In this document: piece by piece, positions 52,857-62,719 of the stretch
Layout: each line of letters starts with the position of its first letter
How positions within the stretch are numbered: the first letter of the stretch is position 1
NCBI GenBank assembly: GCA_963711255.1
Contig: CAVQDO010000011.1
Coordinates: 62,001-126,000, forward strand
Direction: 5' to 3'
DNA length: 64,000 bases
Source: GCA-2746365 sp963711255
GTDB lineage: Bacteria > Pseudomonadota > Gammaproteobacteria > SZUA-229
Position numbers and translations under genes: made by a program
The notes under the pieces: model-generated
What the model saw: only the letters and a program-made list of their open reading frames with translations
The model's database searches: none
Told to the model about the DNA's origin: nothing

Positions 52857-53862
52857 AGTGTTGTGCGTCCAGCATTTTGCCTTTGTATTCACCGGTCAAT
52901 GTCATGAGAAAGGCCTTTATTAGAATGATCTCTTCAACTTTTAATTCCCGGCTTAACTGTGTTTTGCCCATGACTGCAATTGCCTGTTCGATTGTTTCGG
53001 CGCTGCCATCATGAAAGTAGGGGGAAGTGACTGCAATGTTTCGTAAAGATGGTACTTTAAATACGTGTTCGTCCATTGCTCGTCGGCTGACATTTATTCT
53101 ACCAAGGTCAGCTTTCGTTAACTCTCCCTGTTCTGCCAGGTAATCATAAAATACACCAAATTTCTGGTATAGATTACCACCAATGTTTATCCCCTGGTGG
53201 CATGATATGCATCCGAGTTCTTTAAATAGAGTGTAACCTTTAATTTCTTCGTTCGACAACACATCCTTTTCATAACGAAGATAGCGGTCAAAGCGAGAAT
53301 TTGGTGTAATCAGTGTTTTCTCGTATTCGACAAGCGCATCAATTATATTTTGCTTTGTCAGGCCGTCCAGGTACAGTGCCGTAAAGCGGTCTCTTAATGC
53401 CGCGTCTTTCTTTAATTCTGTCACTGCTTGCTGCCAGCTGCTGTTAAACTGGTGCTGGTCTGTCATCAATGAATCTATCTGCTCATAGAGTGATCTTGCA
53501 GAGCCGTCCCAGTTTTGCCGGAAGTTAAATGCTGCGTTAAAAATACCGGGTGTGTTGATTATGTTTTTTTCCGATGATATGGATAATCCCATAGCAACGT
53601 TGTCATCACCGCCATTTTCAAGCTGGTGACAATGTGCACATGAAAGTGTATTGTTTTCAGACAAACGAGTGTCCTTAAACAGGCTTTCACCCAGCTTAGC
53701 CCGGTCTGTATTTACTTCGATAGTTAACGGTAATGGGTATATAGCCTCCTGGCGTATATATTCGTGATTATCTTCCTGTTCAACCTCAGCTGATAATGTT
53801 GCTGATACTGTAACAAAGAAAAAACTCAGGAATAGGGTATATGTGGCTTTAATGGATAACAT
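52849..53862 (-). CDS. di-heme cytochrome c peroxidase family protein
   Basis: 337 residues with a signal peptide (about 1-25). Two heme c sites are CAHCH and CISCH, the usual pair of CcpA/MauG-type proteins; the first is followed by GLSISSEKNIINTPGIFNAAFN, and FKVPSLRNIAVTSPYFHDGSAETIEQAIAVMG is the family core. The protein probably reduces hydrogen peroxide in the periplasm. The start is ATG 53862 with AGAAGA upstream. The stop overlaps the start of the GGDEF-EAL gene, so the two are translationally coupled. The divergent gene at 53946 shares the short promoter region. Confidence 0.92.
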   Translation of the reverse strand: MLSIKATYTLFLSFFFVTVSATLSAEVEQEDNHEYIRQEAIYPLPLTIEVNTDRAKLGESLFKDTRLSENNTLSCAHCHQLENGGDDNVAMGLSISSEKNIINTPGIFNAAFNFRQNWDGSARSLYEQIDSLMTDQHQFNSSWQQAVTELKKDAALRDRFTALYLDGLTKQNIIDALVEYEKTLITPNSRFDRYLRYEKDVLSNEEIKGYTLFKELGCISCHQGINIGGNLYQKFGVFYDYLAEQGELTKADLGRINVSRRAMDEHVFKVPSLRNIAVTSPYFHDGSAETIEQAIAVMGKTQLSRELKVEEIILIKAFLMTLTGEYKGKMLDAQHYD

Positions 53863-53945
53863 TCTTCTATGAATCGCTGTAAAATCCCAGTTAGTGGATG
53901 TAAAAAATAACACCTTGAATTCTAGTCAATATATGGGAAAAAAAC

Positions 53946-54701
53946 ATGATAAAGACACTAGTGAACACGCTATTTTTTGTGTTTTTAGTGACTTCTGGAA
54001 TTTGTCCAGTATTTGCAGCCTGTGAGGATGCGGCAAATCCGGAAGTAAACTGGGCAGGTTGTGATCTTTCCGGTAAAGACTTTAAAAACAAAGACTTAAC
54101 TGGTGCGATATTGAGCAGAGGAAATTTTAGCAATGCGGACTTTTCGGGGGCAATTCTGGAAAATGTGGAATTTAACTTTTCCACTCTCGAGAATGCGCGC
54201 TTTGATGGTGCCAGAATGGCCAATTCACGTTTTCTTGCAGTAAAAGCAAAAGGTGCAAGCTTTAAAAATGCAGAGCTGGAACACGCCCGCTTTAGCCGTG
54301 CCATTCTTAATAACAGTAATTTTAATGGGGCCAAAGCTAATAATTCTAATTTTTATGATGCCAGGCTGGAATCGGCCTTATTTATTGAGACCCGGCTCAT
54401 GAAAGCGGATTTTGAACGCAGCCGCCTGACTGCTGCCAGCTTTGAGCAGGCAAAACTGCAGCACGCTAACTTTACGGAAGCGCGTTTGCATAGAACAAAT
54501 TTTAACAAGGCCGATATGACGAAAGCTAAGCTTGACGAGTCGGATTGCAGAAATGCCGATTTCACGGAAGCCAATTTAACCAAGGCTTCATTTCGTCAGG
54601 CAGAAATTGAACAATCTGTTTTTACGGGAGCTATTTTGAGTGACACCACCTGGTCAGACTACAAACGATGCCGAGCCAGCTCAATAGGGGAGTGTCGTTG
54701 A
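53946..54701 (+). CDS. secreted pentapeptide-repeat protein
   Basis: 251 residues with a signal peptide (about 1-25, ending CPVFA). More than 30 consecutive A(D/N)LXX-type pentapeptide units follow (DLTGAILSRGNFSNADFSGA, FTEANLTKASFRQAEIEQ). These form a right-handed quadrilateral beta-helix about 10-12 turns long. A short Cys-containing cap (DYKRCRASSIGECR) ends it. An envelope scaffold role is plausible, but no partner is known. It is divergent from the di-heme peroxidase with an 83-base gap. Confidence 0.9.
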   Translation: MIKTLVNTLFFVFLVTSGICPVFAACEDAANPEVNWAGCDLSGKDFKNKDLTGAILSRGNFSNADFSGAILENVEFNFSTLENARFDGARMANSRFLAVKAKGASFKNAELEHARFSRAILNNSNFNGAKANNSNFYDARLESALFIETRLMKADFERSRLTAASFEQAKLQHANFTEARLHRTNFNKADMTKAKLDESDCRNADFTEANLTKASFRQAEIEQSVFTGAILSDTTWSDYKRCRASSIGECR

Positions 54702-54752
54702 GCAACTATATCATTTGACCTGGGTATACTGTTTCAGTTAAGCAGTCACGAG

Positions 54753-54929
54753 ATGATGCAAAGCAACTTCTCTGCAGCAATGGATATTTTGTTAAAGATT
54801 ATTAAACTCGATTATACATGGCGAAATGGCATAGCCAGTTTATGTATGCGCGGCCTGTTTATTATGCTGGGTAAGGATAATCCGGTTGTTATCGAATACC
54901 GCCAGAAACTTATTGATCAACAATCTTAA
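54753..54929 (+). pseudogene. C-terminal relic of a CnoX/YbbN-type thioredoxin-TPR protein
   Basis: A 58-codon frame from ATG 54753 reads MMQSNFSAAMDILLKIIKLD, then YTWRNGIASLCMRGLFIMLG and NPVVIEYRQKLI. This matches the closing TPR-like region of YbbN (usually ..EAL..LL..VRRDR....DGAARK.LL.IF.LLGD.DPLV..YRRRL). The thioredoxin domain is absent. The frame ends 5 bases before the next ATG, so a short protein may still be translated. Confidence 0.45.
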
Positions 54930-54934
54930 AAACC

Positions 54935-55330
54935 ATGAAACCACTGGAATTTTTAGCCGAAATGGCGGAAACAGCTAACGATCTTGATTTTGACGCGCAC
55001 ATGAACCTGATTTCAAAAGATGTCAGTGTCTATGGTGTGCCTGATTTTGAAGTTATCACCTATGACGACTGGTTCAGACAGTGCAAGCATGAGTTTGAAA
55101 ATAAACTGCTGAAGAAAGTCAGTTATCAAGGCTTGAGCGTGCTTGCAGAAACCCCCGAGCGCATTATGTTCAAGTCAATAGAAACCATTGAAGGCAGTGA
55201 TGGCAGCAGTAATACCAGCGGTGTAGAGTTCATTATTCAAAAAGAAGACGATGGGCAATGGCGTGTTGGACAGGAACGCATATTGCCTGAAGACGAACTG
55301 GAAAGTGACCTGCGCCGCGGTGCGTTGTAA
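54935..55330 (+). CDS. SnoaL/NTF2-like hypothetical protein
   Basis: A 131-residue soluble protein. PLEFLAEMAETANDLDFDAHMNLISKDVSVYGVPDFEVITYDDWF has the helix-then-strand pattern of NTF2-like cone folds. The last part, IIQKEDDGQWRVGQERILPE, provides the closing strands. No catalytic residues can be named. It directly follows the CnoX relic and precedes a PhnD-like gene by 85 bases. Confidence 0.65.
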   Translation: MKPLEFLAEMAETANDLDFDAHMNLISKDVSVYGVPDFEVITYDDWFRQCKHEFENKLLKKVSYQGLSVLAETPERIMFKSIETIEGSDGSSNTSGVEFIIQKEDDGQWRVGQERILPEDELESDLRRGAL

Positions 55331-55415
55331 TAGTATTTCACACTTAATATGTAAATTGCAAGATGCTTATGTTATAAATAACACAATTCTATAAAGGTAT
55401 TAACACGGGGGCGAA

Positions 55416-56333
55416 TTGAATTTAATACGCAATGCTAGCCAGGGACATTTTTCACTGGTACGCCCCCTGTTGCTGGCCTTATTTGTTGCCATGCTCGTCG
55501 CCTGTGATAACCGGTCGACTACTGGTGAACCACTCCCCGATGTCTTGAGAATTGGTATTTTGCCTGACGACAGTGAGCAGGCTTTACGCGAACGCCATAC
55601 CCCGCTATTTGATTACCTGTCTCAGGAACTCTCGCTCACTTACAAATTTGTAATCCCGGAAAGTTATGCTGACTTGCTGGAGCGGTTTACCAGGGGGGAA
55701 ATCGATCTTGCATATTTTGGTGGGCTTACTTTTGTCAAAGCTCAGCAGATGACAGGTGCCATCCCGATTGTCATGCGCGACATCGACACACGGTTCACCA
55801 GTTACTTAATTACAAATAAAAAACATGCCGGTGAAAATCTAAACGATTTTAAAAGTAAGACCTTAAGTTTTGGCTCCAAACTTTCTACATCCGGCCATCT
55901 GATGCCGCGTCATTTTCTAACAAAAAAAATCGGTAAACCAGAAACTTTTTTCGGTCAGATACTTTATTCTGGATCACACGATGCAACGGTGAAAAACGTT
56001 AAAGATGATATCGCGGCTATTGGTGCGGTAAATGCCAATATCCTCGATACCATGTATAAAAACGGTAAAATAACACGCAATGATATTCGCATTATCAGCG
56101 AGACCCCACCCTATCCGAACTATGTCTGGGCCGTCCCGGCGCGCATCAATCAATCTGGCAGATTCAAGTTACGTAACGCTTTTTTATCTTTATTACCAAC
56201 AAATGAAAGACACGCCGCAATATTACAAAGCGCTGGTGCAAATGGTTTTCTTCCTGCGTCAAATAGTGAATTTTCTCCTCTACTTGAAATAGTGAAAGAA
56301 TCAGGTTTGCTCCAAACGAGTACTGATAATTAA
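55416..56333 (+). CDS. PhnD-like periplasmic phosphonate/phosphate-type binding lipoprotein
   Basis: 305 residues with a lipoprotein signal (LLALFVAMLVAC, lipidated Cys near residue 30) after a TTG start. LRIGILPDDSEQALRERHTPLFDYLSQEL and DLAYFGGLTFVKAQQMTGAIPIVMRDIDTRFTSYLIT are the PhnD/PtxB/phosphite family markers; GSHDATVKNVKDDIAAIGAVNANI is the ligand closure. It ends 6 bases before a membrane histidine kinase, so it probably delivers the signal to that kinase rather than to an ABC transporter, which is absent here. The true ligand is unknown. Confidence 0.88.
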   Translation: MNLIRNASQGHFSLVRPLLLALFVAMLVACDNRSTTGEPLPDVLRIGILPDDSEQALRERHTPLFDYLSQELSLTYKFVIPESYADLLERFTRGEIDLAYFGGLTFVKAQQMTGAIPIVMRDIDTRFTSYLITNKKHAGENLNDFKSKTLSFGSKLSTSGHLMPRHFLTKKIGKPETFFGQILYSGSHDATVKNVKDDIAAIGAVNANILDTMYKNGKITRNDIRIISETPPYPNYVWAVPARINQSGRFKLRNAFLSLLPTNERHAAILQSAGANGFLPASNSEFSPLLEIVKESGLLQTSTDN

Positions 56334-56338
56334 AAATA

Positions 56339-58914
56339 ATGTTTAATTCAGACACGCACCAGATTGTCAAACAAGTTCAGGCGCTTGTCGCCATATTACT
56401 CTTCTCAGCACTTTTCGCACTAGCCCTGATTATATGGAACACCTACGAAGCGGAAAAAATCAGTGATATAACCAGCAACTACCATACCGCCTCTTCACAG
56501 AATATCCGTTCCATCAGAAATGCCATTCTCACTATCAAATATAACCTGAAAGTATTACCAGATAACATGTACATCGAACTTGCTCATGATCATGATGACG
56601 ATACTGATGGACTGCACGATATCACCGGATCTCTATATATTGTTAAACAAAATGCAGAATCATTTCATGCCAGCCATAAGAAGTATCAGCACAAGGACTT
56701 TGATGCACTCGTTACACAGCTAAAAACACATTTAAATCCAGTAATAGAAGTAATTGACAATAATATAGTAGATCATCACCAGCGGCTTCATAACAACAAA
56801 ATAAAAACAATCCTGTTAATACTGGATCAAATCGACAGACTTCATGTGTTTGCCAATCAGGAAATGCTACAACGAGAATCGAAAAATGCTCGTACACGCA
56901 GCATGACTTTGTTTACCCTGATTTCTATTGCTACATTGTTTATGTTTGTCATCACCAGACGAACATTCACCTCTATCAGGGACATACTCGATCAGCAAAA
57001 GCATACAGAAAGAACGCTCAGACAGGAAAAAGAGCTTATACATACAACATTATTGTCTATCGGTGATGCAGTCATAACCACAAATAAAAGCGGACTGGTC
57101 ACCAACCTGAATCCGGTTGCCGAACAATTAACTGGCTGGACAAGCACCGAAGCACAGGGAAAAACAGTCAAAAAAGTCTTTCCTATCTTCAATGCCAGTA
57201 CACGAGAACCTATCGAAAATCCAGTAGAAAAAGTAATACAGACAGGTGAAACTGTCTATCTCAGCAACCACACTACACTGCGCTCGAAAGATGGGACTGA
57301 GTACCAGATTGCAGATTCAGCAGCGCCGATTGTGAACAACAATGAAATAATGGGTATGGTGCTAGTATTTAATGATGTCACAGAGCAATACCGGTTACGT
57401 GCCTCTGTCAATGAATCAAAACGCGATATGCAGGCTGTTATGGATAACACACCTGCCGTTGTCTACATAAAAGACGTCAAAGGCCGCTACCGATACATCA
57501 ATAAAAAATTTGAAACTCTGTTTCACGTGCATACTGACGATATCATTGATAAAACGGACTACGATATTTTTCCTGATGAGATAGCCAATATGTTTCAGAA
57601 GAATGACAAAGAAGTCATCGCTTTAAAGCAAACCATTGTACGCGAAGATACCGCGCCACATGATGACGGTCCACATACCTATAACTCAATAAAATATCCA
57701 TTGCTGCGTGAAGATGGGACAGTTTACGCAATCTGCGGTATCTCAACTGATATCACAAAAAGCAAGAAACAGGATGAAATTATCCGTCGCAGTCAAAAAA
57801 TGGATGCCTTAGGAAAACTTGTTGGAGGAGTTGCTCACGATTATAACAATATGCTCGGTGTCATCCTTGGTTACGCCAACTTGCTTGATAGCATGCAAGA
57901 TGATGACACCAAACAAAAAAAATATATCGATCGGATTCTTCACGCAGCCGAACGCGGTTCACAATTAACTAAACGATTATTATCTTTTTCCAGCACTAGC
58001 GCTGAAGATGCTCGCGCTCTTAACATTAATCAACTCATCACTGACATTAAAGGACTGCTGGAAAAAACCTTAACACCTAAAATTACTATAAAACTGGAAT
58101 TAGATGAAGCCTTATGGTCAGTGCGGCTTGATCGTAATACCCTGGAAGACATCATCTTAAACTTGAGTATTAATGCGATGCATGCCATTAACGGTAATGG
58201 CACTTTAACATTACACACTGCTAATATATCTGTGGATAACTCAATCTAGAAAACACTTGCCTTTTATTGACAGAAAACGATTATGTTCTTCTGCGTGTCT
58301 CGGACACGGGTTGCGGTATGGATGACATCACTAAAGAAAAAATATTTGACCCCTTCTTTACTACTAAAGGGGAGTTTGGTACCGGTTTAGGACTTAGCCA
58401 GGTATACGGTTATGTCCAGCAAAGTGGTGGCACTGTTACGGTTGATTCAGCGCCAGGAGAGGGCACACAATTCAACCTCTATTTCCCACGCTATACAGCA
58501 ACAGAAATAACGAAAGAAGAGGCCATTACCGACAACATTAATAGCTTTAATGGTAATGAAAACATCCTTCTGGTCGATGATGAAACAGCTCTGCTTGAAT
58601 TAACATCTGAGGTTATCAGGAAACATGGTTACACGACATTTTGTGCAGCGAATGCTCATGAGGCCATGACAATTTTGAAAAACGAGCATGTCCACCTCAT
58701 GTTGTCCGACATCATTATGCCCGAGATAGACGGTTACCAGCTGGCCGCCTTTGTACAGGAGAATTATCCTTCAGTAAAAATACAACTAGCCAGCGGCTTC
58801 AGTGATAATCGTCACCTTAAATTTACCAATAACACGCTACATGATAGCTTGCTAAACAAACCTTATGATATGGCTACTGTATTACAGCGTATACGAGAAT
58901 TACTGGACGCTTAA
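56339..58914 (+). pseudogene. membrane PAS-PAS hybrid histidine kinase with receiver domain, single frameshift
   Basis: Frame 1 (to 58249): membrane segments at about 13-33 and 183-203, a periplasmic helical sensor, PAS 1 (LLSIGDAVITTNKSGLVTNL), PAS 2 (TPAVVYIKDVKGRYRYINKK), then phospho-acceptor His in GGVAHDYNNMLGVIL and the N box NLSINAMHAI. Frame 2 (58267 on): DTGCGMDD, FFTTKGEFGTGLGLS (ATP site) and a receiver with LLVDDETALL, LSDIIMPEIDGY and NKPYD. The break near 58245 is of the opposite sign to the others: one base is missing. About 850 residues when joined. The upstream PhnD-like protein may be its ligand-binding partner. Confidence 0.82.
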
Positions 58915-58939
58915 CCAGGCAACTTGTACAGATTCTGCC

Positions 58940-61900
58940 TTAGCGTTCGATGGTATATAAAATATCCGCTCCCTGGTAGGCGCCGCTTTCAACTTTTAGC
59001 TGCCATTTTTTCGCAATCTTGTAACGCAGCGTCAGAGTGTCCACTCTTTCTATTAAGCCAACACCGTAACTGACATAAATTCTGGGCGACAGGTAGCGGC
59101 CAACGACCAGCGAAGCCTGGTCACCTTTGTTGCTGCTTTCAACGCGCATATCATCAAGACCGAAGCGGTCACCGAGTGAACGTGCAATGCTGTCACCACC
59201 GCTTAGCCCGAGTGCAAGCGCTGCTTTTGCCATCATCTCGCCATCTTCATTTGATGCGTTTTCTATTGGTCCGCCCAGCAACAGGTAAGCCAGCGCATCA
59301 GTCTGACCCATGGTCGGGGATGAGAAGATTTCCAGCTGTGGCTGGTTAAGCGTGCCTTTGACAAGTATCCCGGCAGTGACATCGTCGACTTTACGTACCG
59401 CACGTATATTCAGCCCGGGGTTAGTTAACGGTCCGCCGGTGTAGAGTATGCGTCCATTTTCAACTTCAAGCCGCTGCCCATAGGCCCGGTAGTTACCTTC
59501 CGGGATAGTGATTTCGCCGGTGGCCCTGGTCAGTTGTCCGGGTTCATCTTCCAGCAGCAGGCTGCCGCCAAGCCTGCCTTCAAAACCGAAACCATAAAAG
59601 TGTACCCGCTCACCCAGTGTCAGACGCACTGACGTATTGATCAGCCATTTTTCTTCAACCTGCTGTTTGCCGCCAATAATAATGGTATCACTGGAAACGT
59701 GTTCCGCCCGGGTAATATCTTTTGGCTGGAGTTTGGCGTAAGGGATGTGAACTTTGCCTTTGATATCTATCTTACGATGTTCAAGTTTGAGCTGTAAGTC
59801 GGGCGACACGGTTAAACGTGCTTCTGGAATACGTGAAGCTTCAAAATCTTTGCCACTGATGTTGATTTCTGTTGGCCAGCCAGCGCTGCGATCAAGCCGG
59901 GTTTGTCCCGAAACAACAAGTTTGCCATCACCCGATTGGGCATTGAGCAGGAAGTTGAATGTTTTTGAAGCATTACTCTGGCTGTTAAAGGTTACCTGCT
60001 CAATATTAAGTCCCAGTCCGGGAATTTTCATGCTGCCATTTACCAGGCTGGCATTGCCGCTGAGTACTGGCTGGTTGACGGTGCCGGCAGCCGCTATCCT
60101 GAATTTAAGCTCACCCTGCAGATTACTTATTTCCGGTACCAGGGCTTCAATTATTCTCAGGTCACGTGCATTTAACTCGGCACTGGCTTTCATCGGCTGT
60201 TCTGTATCAATACCAGCCAGTGGTTTCAGTCCGGGCAGGCTAAGCTGACCAGTCAGGTGGTCGCCATTATTCATGGTAAACACAGAGGTAGCGCTCAGGC
60301 CTTTCTCATCCAGGTTCAGTTGCATTTTACCGGCGTTATATTCTCGCCGGTCTTTTTCTCCACTCAACATGGGATAACTTAGGGAGCCGGGCGGCAGTGT
60401 GATATCAACTTTTGCCAGCAGTGTGTCCAGTGACTGAATTTTAATCTCGGCATTTCCATTGGCCACACTTTCAAGTTTTAAATCCGGCGGCATCCAGCGC
60501 TCAAACAGTTTTAGCGGAAAGTTATTTACATTAACGCTGGAAAGCCAGTTTGTGTTTTCCCGTTTCAATGAAACACAGGCGCTGGCCTGCTGGCTGCTGT
60601 GCATGCATAGATTATTCAGCAGCAGTGAAGTTTCATCAATGGATAATGCCACGGATGAATCGAGCTGCCAGTTATCGTAATACTCGCTCTGGATGTCGAC
60701 TTTTTCGATACGGCCGCGCCAGCCTTTGTAATCAGCCTTGCCATCGTCGTGCCTGCGGAGTTCGACATTTGCTGTGGCTTTACCGGAAACTGCCTGCATG
60801 GTTAGTGCCTGTTTGTCGGTATTGATTTTTACTGATAAGAGTTTGCTGTCATTTATCTTCAGTCCCTGCGCCGCAAGCTGAATATCAATTTGTTTCCAGT
60901 GTAAAAGATCAACAGCCATGTCACCTTCGATACTGCTCATCGCATAGCTCTGGTAGCTTAGCGATTTACCATTCATTGAGGCTTTAATAAGCGGGGTTTT
61001 AAACGGCCCTTTAAGCTGCCCATTCGCCTGCAACTGTCCTTTAGCCAGGGGATAAAGTTCTGCCAGGTCATTCGAGTTAACAGTCCAGTTAAGATCCAGT
61101 AACTCGCCAATCAGGCCGTCTAGCTGTAGCTGTGATTTGCCGGAATAATAGTTTAACTGGCTTATATCCAGGTGATCATCGCGCCATGCCAGCTTGCTTT
61201 GCAGCGAAACGCTATGACCGCGCAGCGTACCGGTGACTTTATCAATATCGGCATGAATGATTAATTTACCGTTTTCCATGCTGCCGTTACTTTTCAGTTT
61301 GCCTTTAAGCTGACCGGGCCATTGCGGCAAAAGCCCGGCCGGATCAATATTGTTGATATTACCTGTAGCCTGCCAGTTGACTTGCGGAGACCAGTTGATC
61401 TGTCCTTTTAGATTGGCTTCACCCTTTAACGCCTTTATGCGTAAAGACTGTATTTCCATGCCTTCCAGGTTTCCTGTTCCGCTGGCATGCCAGCTTGAAG
61501 GTGCTGCCTGGGGCCATGGACTGTCGGTATCCAGCGTTACCTGGTAGCGATTGATGCTTCCCTCGATAGTGCCGCTGCCATTAGCGCTGTTAAACCAGGG
61601 GGTATCATTACCCGGCCAGCGCAGGTTTTTCCAGCTCAGTGCCAGTTTTAAATTGCTGTCAGTGCCGTCATCTTTTTTGGTGGCATCATTACCCGGAATC
61701 CATACACCATCAGCATTGAGCTGTGTATTATTCTCGGGCGCCAGCAGCTGTAAATGGTTTATCTGGATAGTATTATTCGCCAGTCGCTGTACATTGATGT
61801 CAGCACTCAGCTCGCCGAGTTCAGGATATAGTCCTTGCATGCTAGCTGTCAGTGTTGCTACAGAAAGATTACCTTCGGCATTTAAATTAGCTGCACCGCT

Positions 61901-62719
61901 AAGGGCTGGCCAGTTTGTATTAAGTTTCGAAATATCAAACTGCCTGATAGTTGTTTTCGCTGTCCAGTTCAGCTGCTTCAGCAGGTCAGTTAATTGTGCA
62001 TCGAGTGTCAGCTGTAGCGGTCCAGTTAAAGTCTGCTGTACGCGGGTTTTTTGTATGCTGCCAGCCAGCTTGCCTTCACCCTTAAGAATTTCGCTGGAGG
62101 GCAGTGTTAATTGCCAGTTAAGGTTCAGGTCATGACGATAATCGCTTACTGGCTGCAGCTTTCCTTTGATATCAATAGCGAAAGTATCGGCAGTGATGCT
62201 GAGTTGTTTTATATTGATTTTGCTGAACAGCGTGGTTGCGTTCAATGTCACTTTATTCAGTTTGTAAACCTGCTCGTTCTGGCTCACGCTTAAGCCATTG
62301 ACCACAGCATCTTTTAACAGTAACCGCCAGGGCAGGCTGATTTCCGGCAGTTTTATTTCCTGTTTTGTTTTTGCAGCAGCAGCCTGTTCAGCTTCACTGG
62401 TTTTGGGTAAAACGATTTTTAGTGACTGTATATGAAGCTGGCTAATGTTGATATTGGCTGCCAGCAGGGCCGTCGGCAGCCAGTCGGCCGTTATTTTATC
62501 GGCACTAATGGCGGTGCCTTCCTGCTGGTATTCAAAACCTTTAATCGTAACCGGGCCGATTAATCTGCCTTCCAGTTTATCGACATTCAATTCGGCAGGC
62601 AGGTAAAGTTCGGCCTGCTGATAGGCCCAGTTCAGACCGTTCTCGGTGAAGGTAAGCCAGCCAAGAAATAAAATCGGAACCAGTAGTAACAGAAGAATAG
62701 CCAGGCGCAGACGTTTCAT
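58940..62719 (-). CDS. tamB: TamB translocation/assembly module subunit
   Basis: 1259 residues. MKRLRLAILLLLLVPILFLG is a single N-terminal membrane anchor, followed by a very long beta-rich body of the AsmA/TamB type. The C-terminal DUF490 domain is clear: GEITIPEGNYRAYGQRLEVENGRILYTGGPLTNPGLNIRAVRK, DALAYLLLGGP and YLSPRIYVSYGVGLIERVDTLTLRYK. It spans the periplasm and works with TamA in moving proteins or lipids to the outer membrane. The start overlaps the tamA stop by four bases (ATGA), so they are coupled. Confidence 0.95.
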   Translation of the reverse strand: MKRLRLAILLLLLVPILFLGWLTFTENGLNWAYQQAELYLPAELNVDKLEGRLIGPVTIKGFEYQQEGTAISADKITADWLPTALLAANINISQLHIQSLKIVLPKTSEAEQAAAAKTKQEIKLPEISLPWRLLLKDAVVNGLSVSQNEQVYKLNKVTLNATTLFSKINIKQLSITADTFAIDIKGKLQPVSDYRHDLNLNWQLTLPSSEILKGEGKLAGSIQKTRVQQTLTGPLQLTLDAQLTDLLKQLNWTAKTTIRQFDISKLNTNWPALSGAANLNAEGNLSVATLTASMQGLYPELGELSADINVQRLANNTIQINHLQLLAPENNTQLNADGVWIPGNDATKKDDGTDSNLKLALSWKNLRWPGNDTPWFNSANGSGTIEGSINRYQVTLDTDSPWPQAAPSSWHASGTGNLEGMEIQSLRIKALKGEANLKGQINWSPQVNWQATGNINNIDPAGLLPQWPGQLKGKLKSNGSMENGKLIIHADIDKVTGTLRGHSVSLQSKLAWRDDHLDISQLNYYSGKSQLQLDGLIGELLDLNWTVNSNDLAELYPLAKGQLQANGQLKGPFKTPLIKASMNGKSLSYQSYAMSSIEGDMAVDLLHWKQIDIQLAAQGLKINDSKLLSVKINTDKQALTMQAVSGKATANVELRRHDDGKADYKGWRGRIEKVDIQSEYYDNWQLDSSVALSIDETSLLLNNLCMHSSQQASACVSLKRENTNWLSSVNVNNFPLKLFERWMPPDLKLESVANGNAEIKIQSLDTLLAKVDITLPPGSLSYPMLSGEKDRREYNAGKMQLNLDEKGLSATSVFTMNNGDHLTGQLSLPGLKPLAGIDTEQPMKASAELNARDLRIIEALVPEISNLQGELKFRIAAAGTVNQPVLSGNASLVNGSMKIPGLGLNIEQVTFNSQSNASKTFNFLLNAQSGDGKLVVSGQTRLDRSAGWPTEINISGKDFEASRIPEARLTVSPDLQLKLEHRKIDIKGKVHIPYAKLQPKDITRAEHVSSDTIIIGGKQQVEEKWLINTSVRLTLGERVHFYGFGFEGRLGGSLLLEDEPGQLTRATGEITIPEGNYRAYGQRLEVENGRILYTGGPLTNPGLNIRAVRKVDDVTAGILVKGTLNQPQLEIFSSPTMGQTDALAYLLLGGPIENASNEDGEMMAKAALALGLSGGDSIARSLGDRFGLDDMRVESSNKGDQASLVVGRYLSPRIYVSYGVGLIERVDTLTLRYKIAKKWQLKVESGAYQGADILYTIER

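Noticed and set aside
53919..53935. TTGAATTCTAGTCAA between the di-heme peroxidase and pentapeptide genes as an FNR box
   Set aside because: The half-sites TTGA and TCAA are spaced 7 bases apart, not the 6 that FNR requires, and the inner T/A are missing.
53891..54334. Minus-strand frame of 147 codons across the pentapeptide gene
   Set aside because: It is the shadow of the regular pentapeptide repeats on the other strand (Ala/Leu/Lys-rich).
59754..62293. Several plus-strand open frames inside tamB
   Set aside because: They lie opposite a continuous, family-consistent tamB frame.
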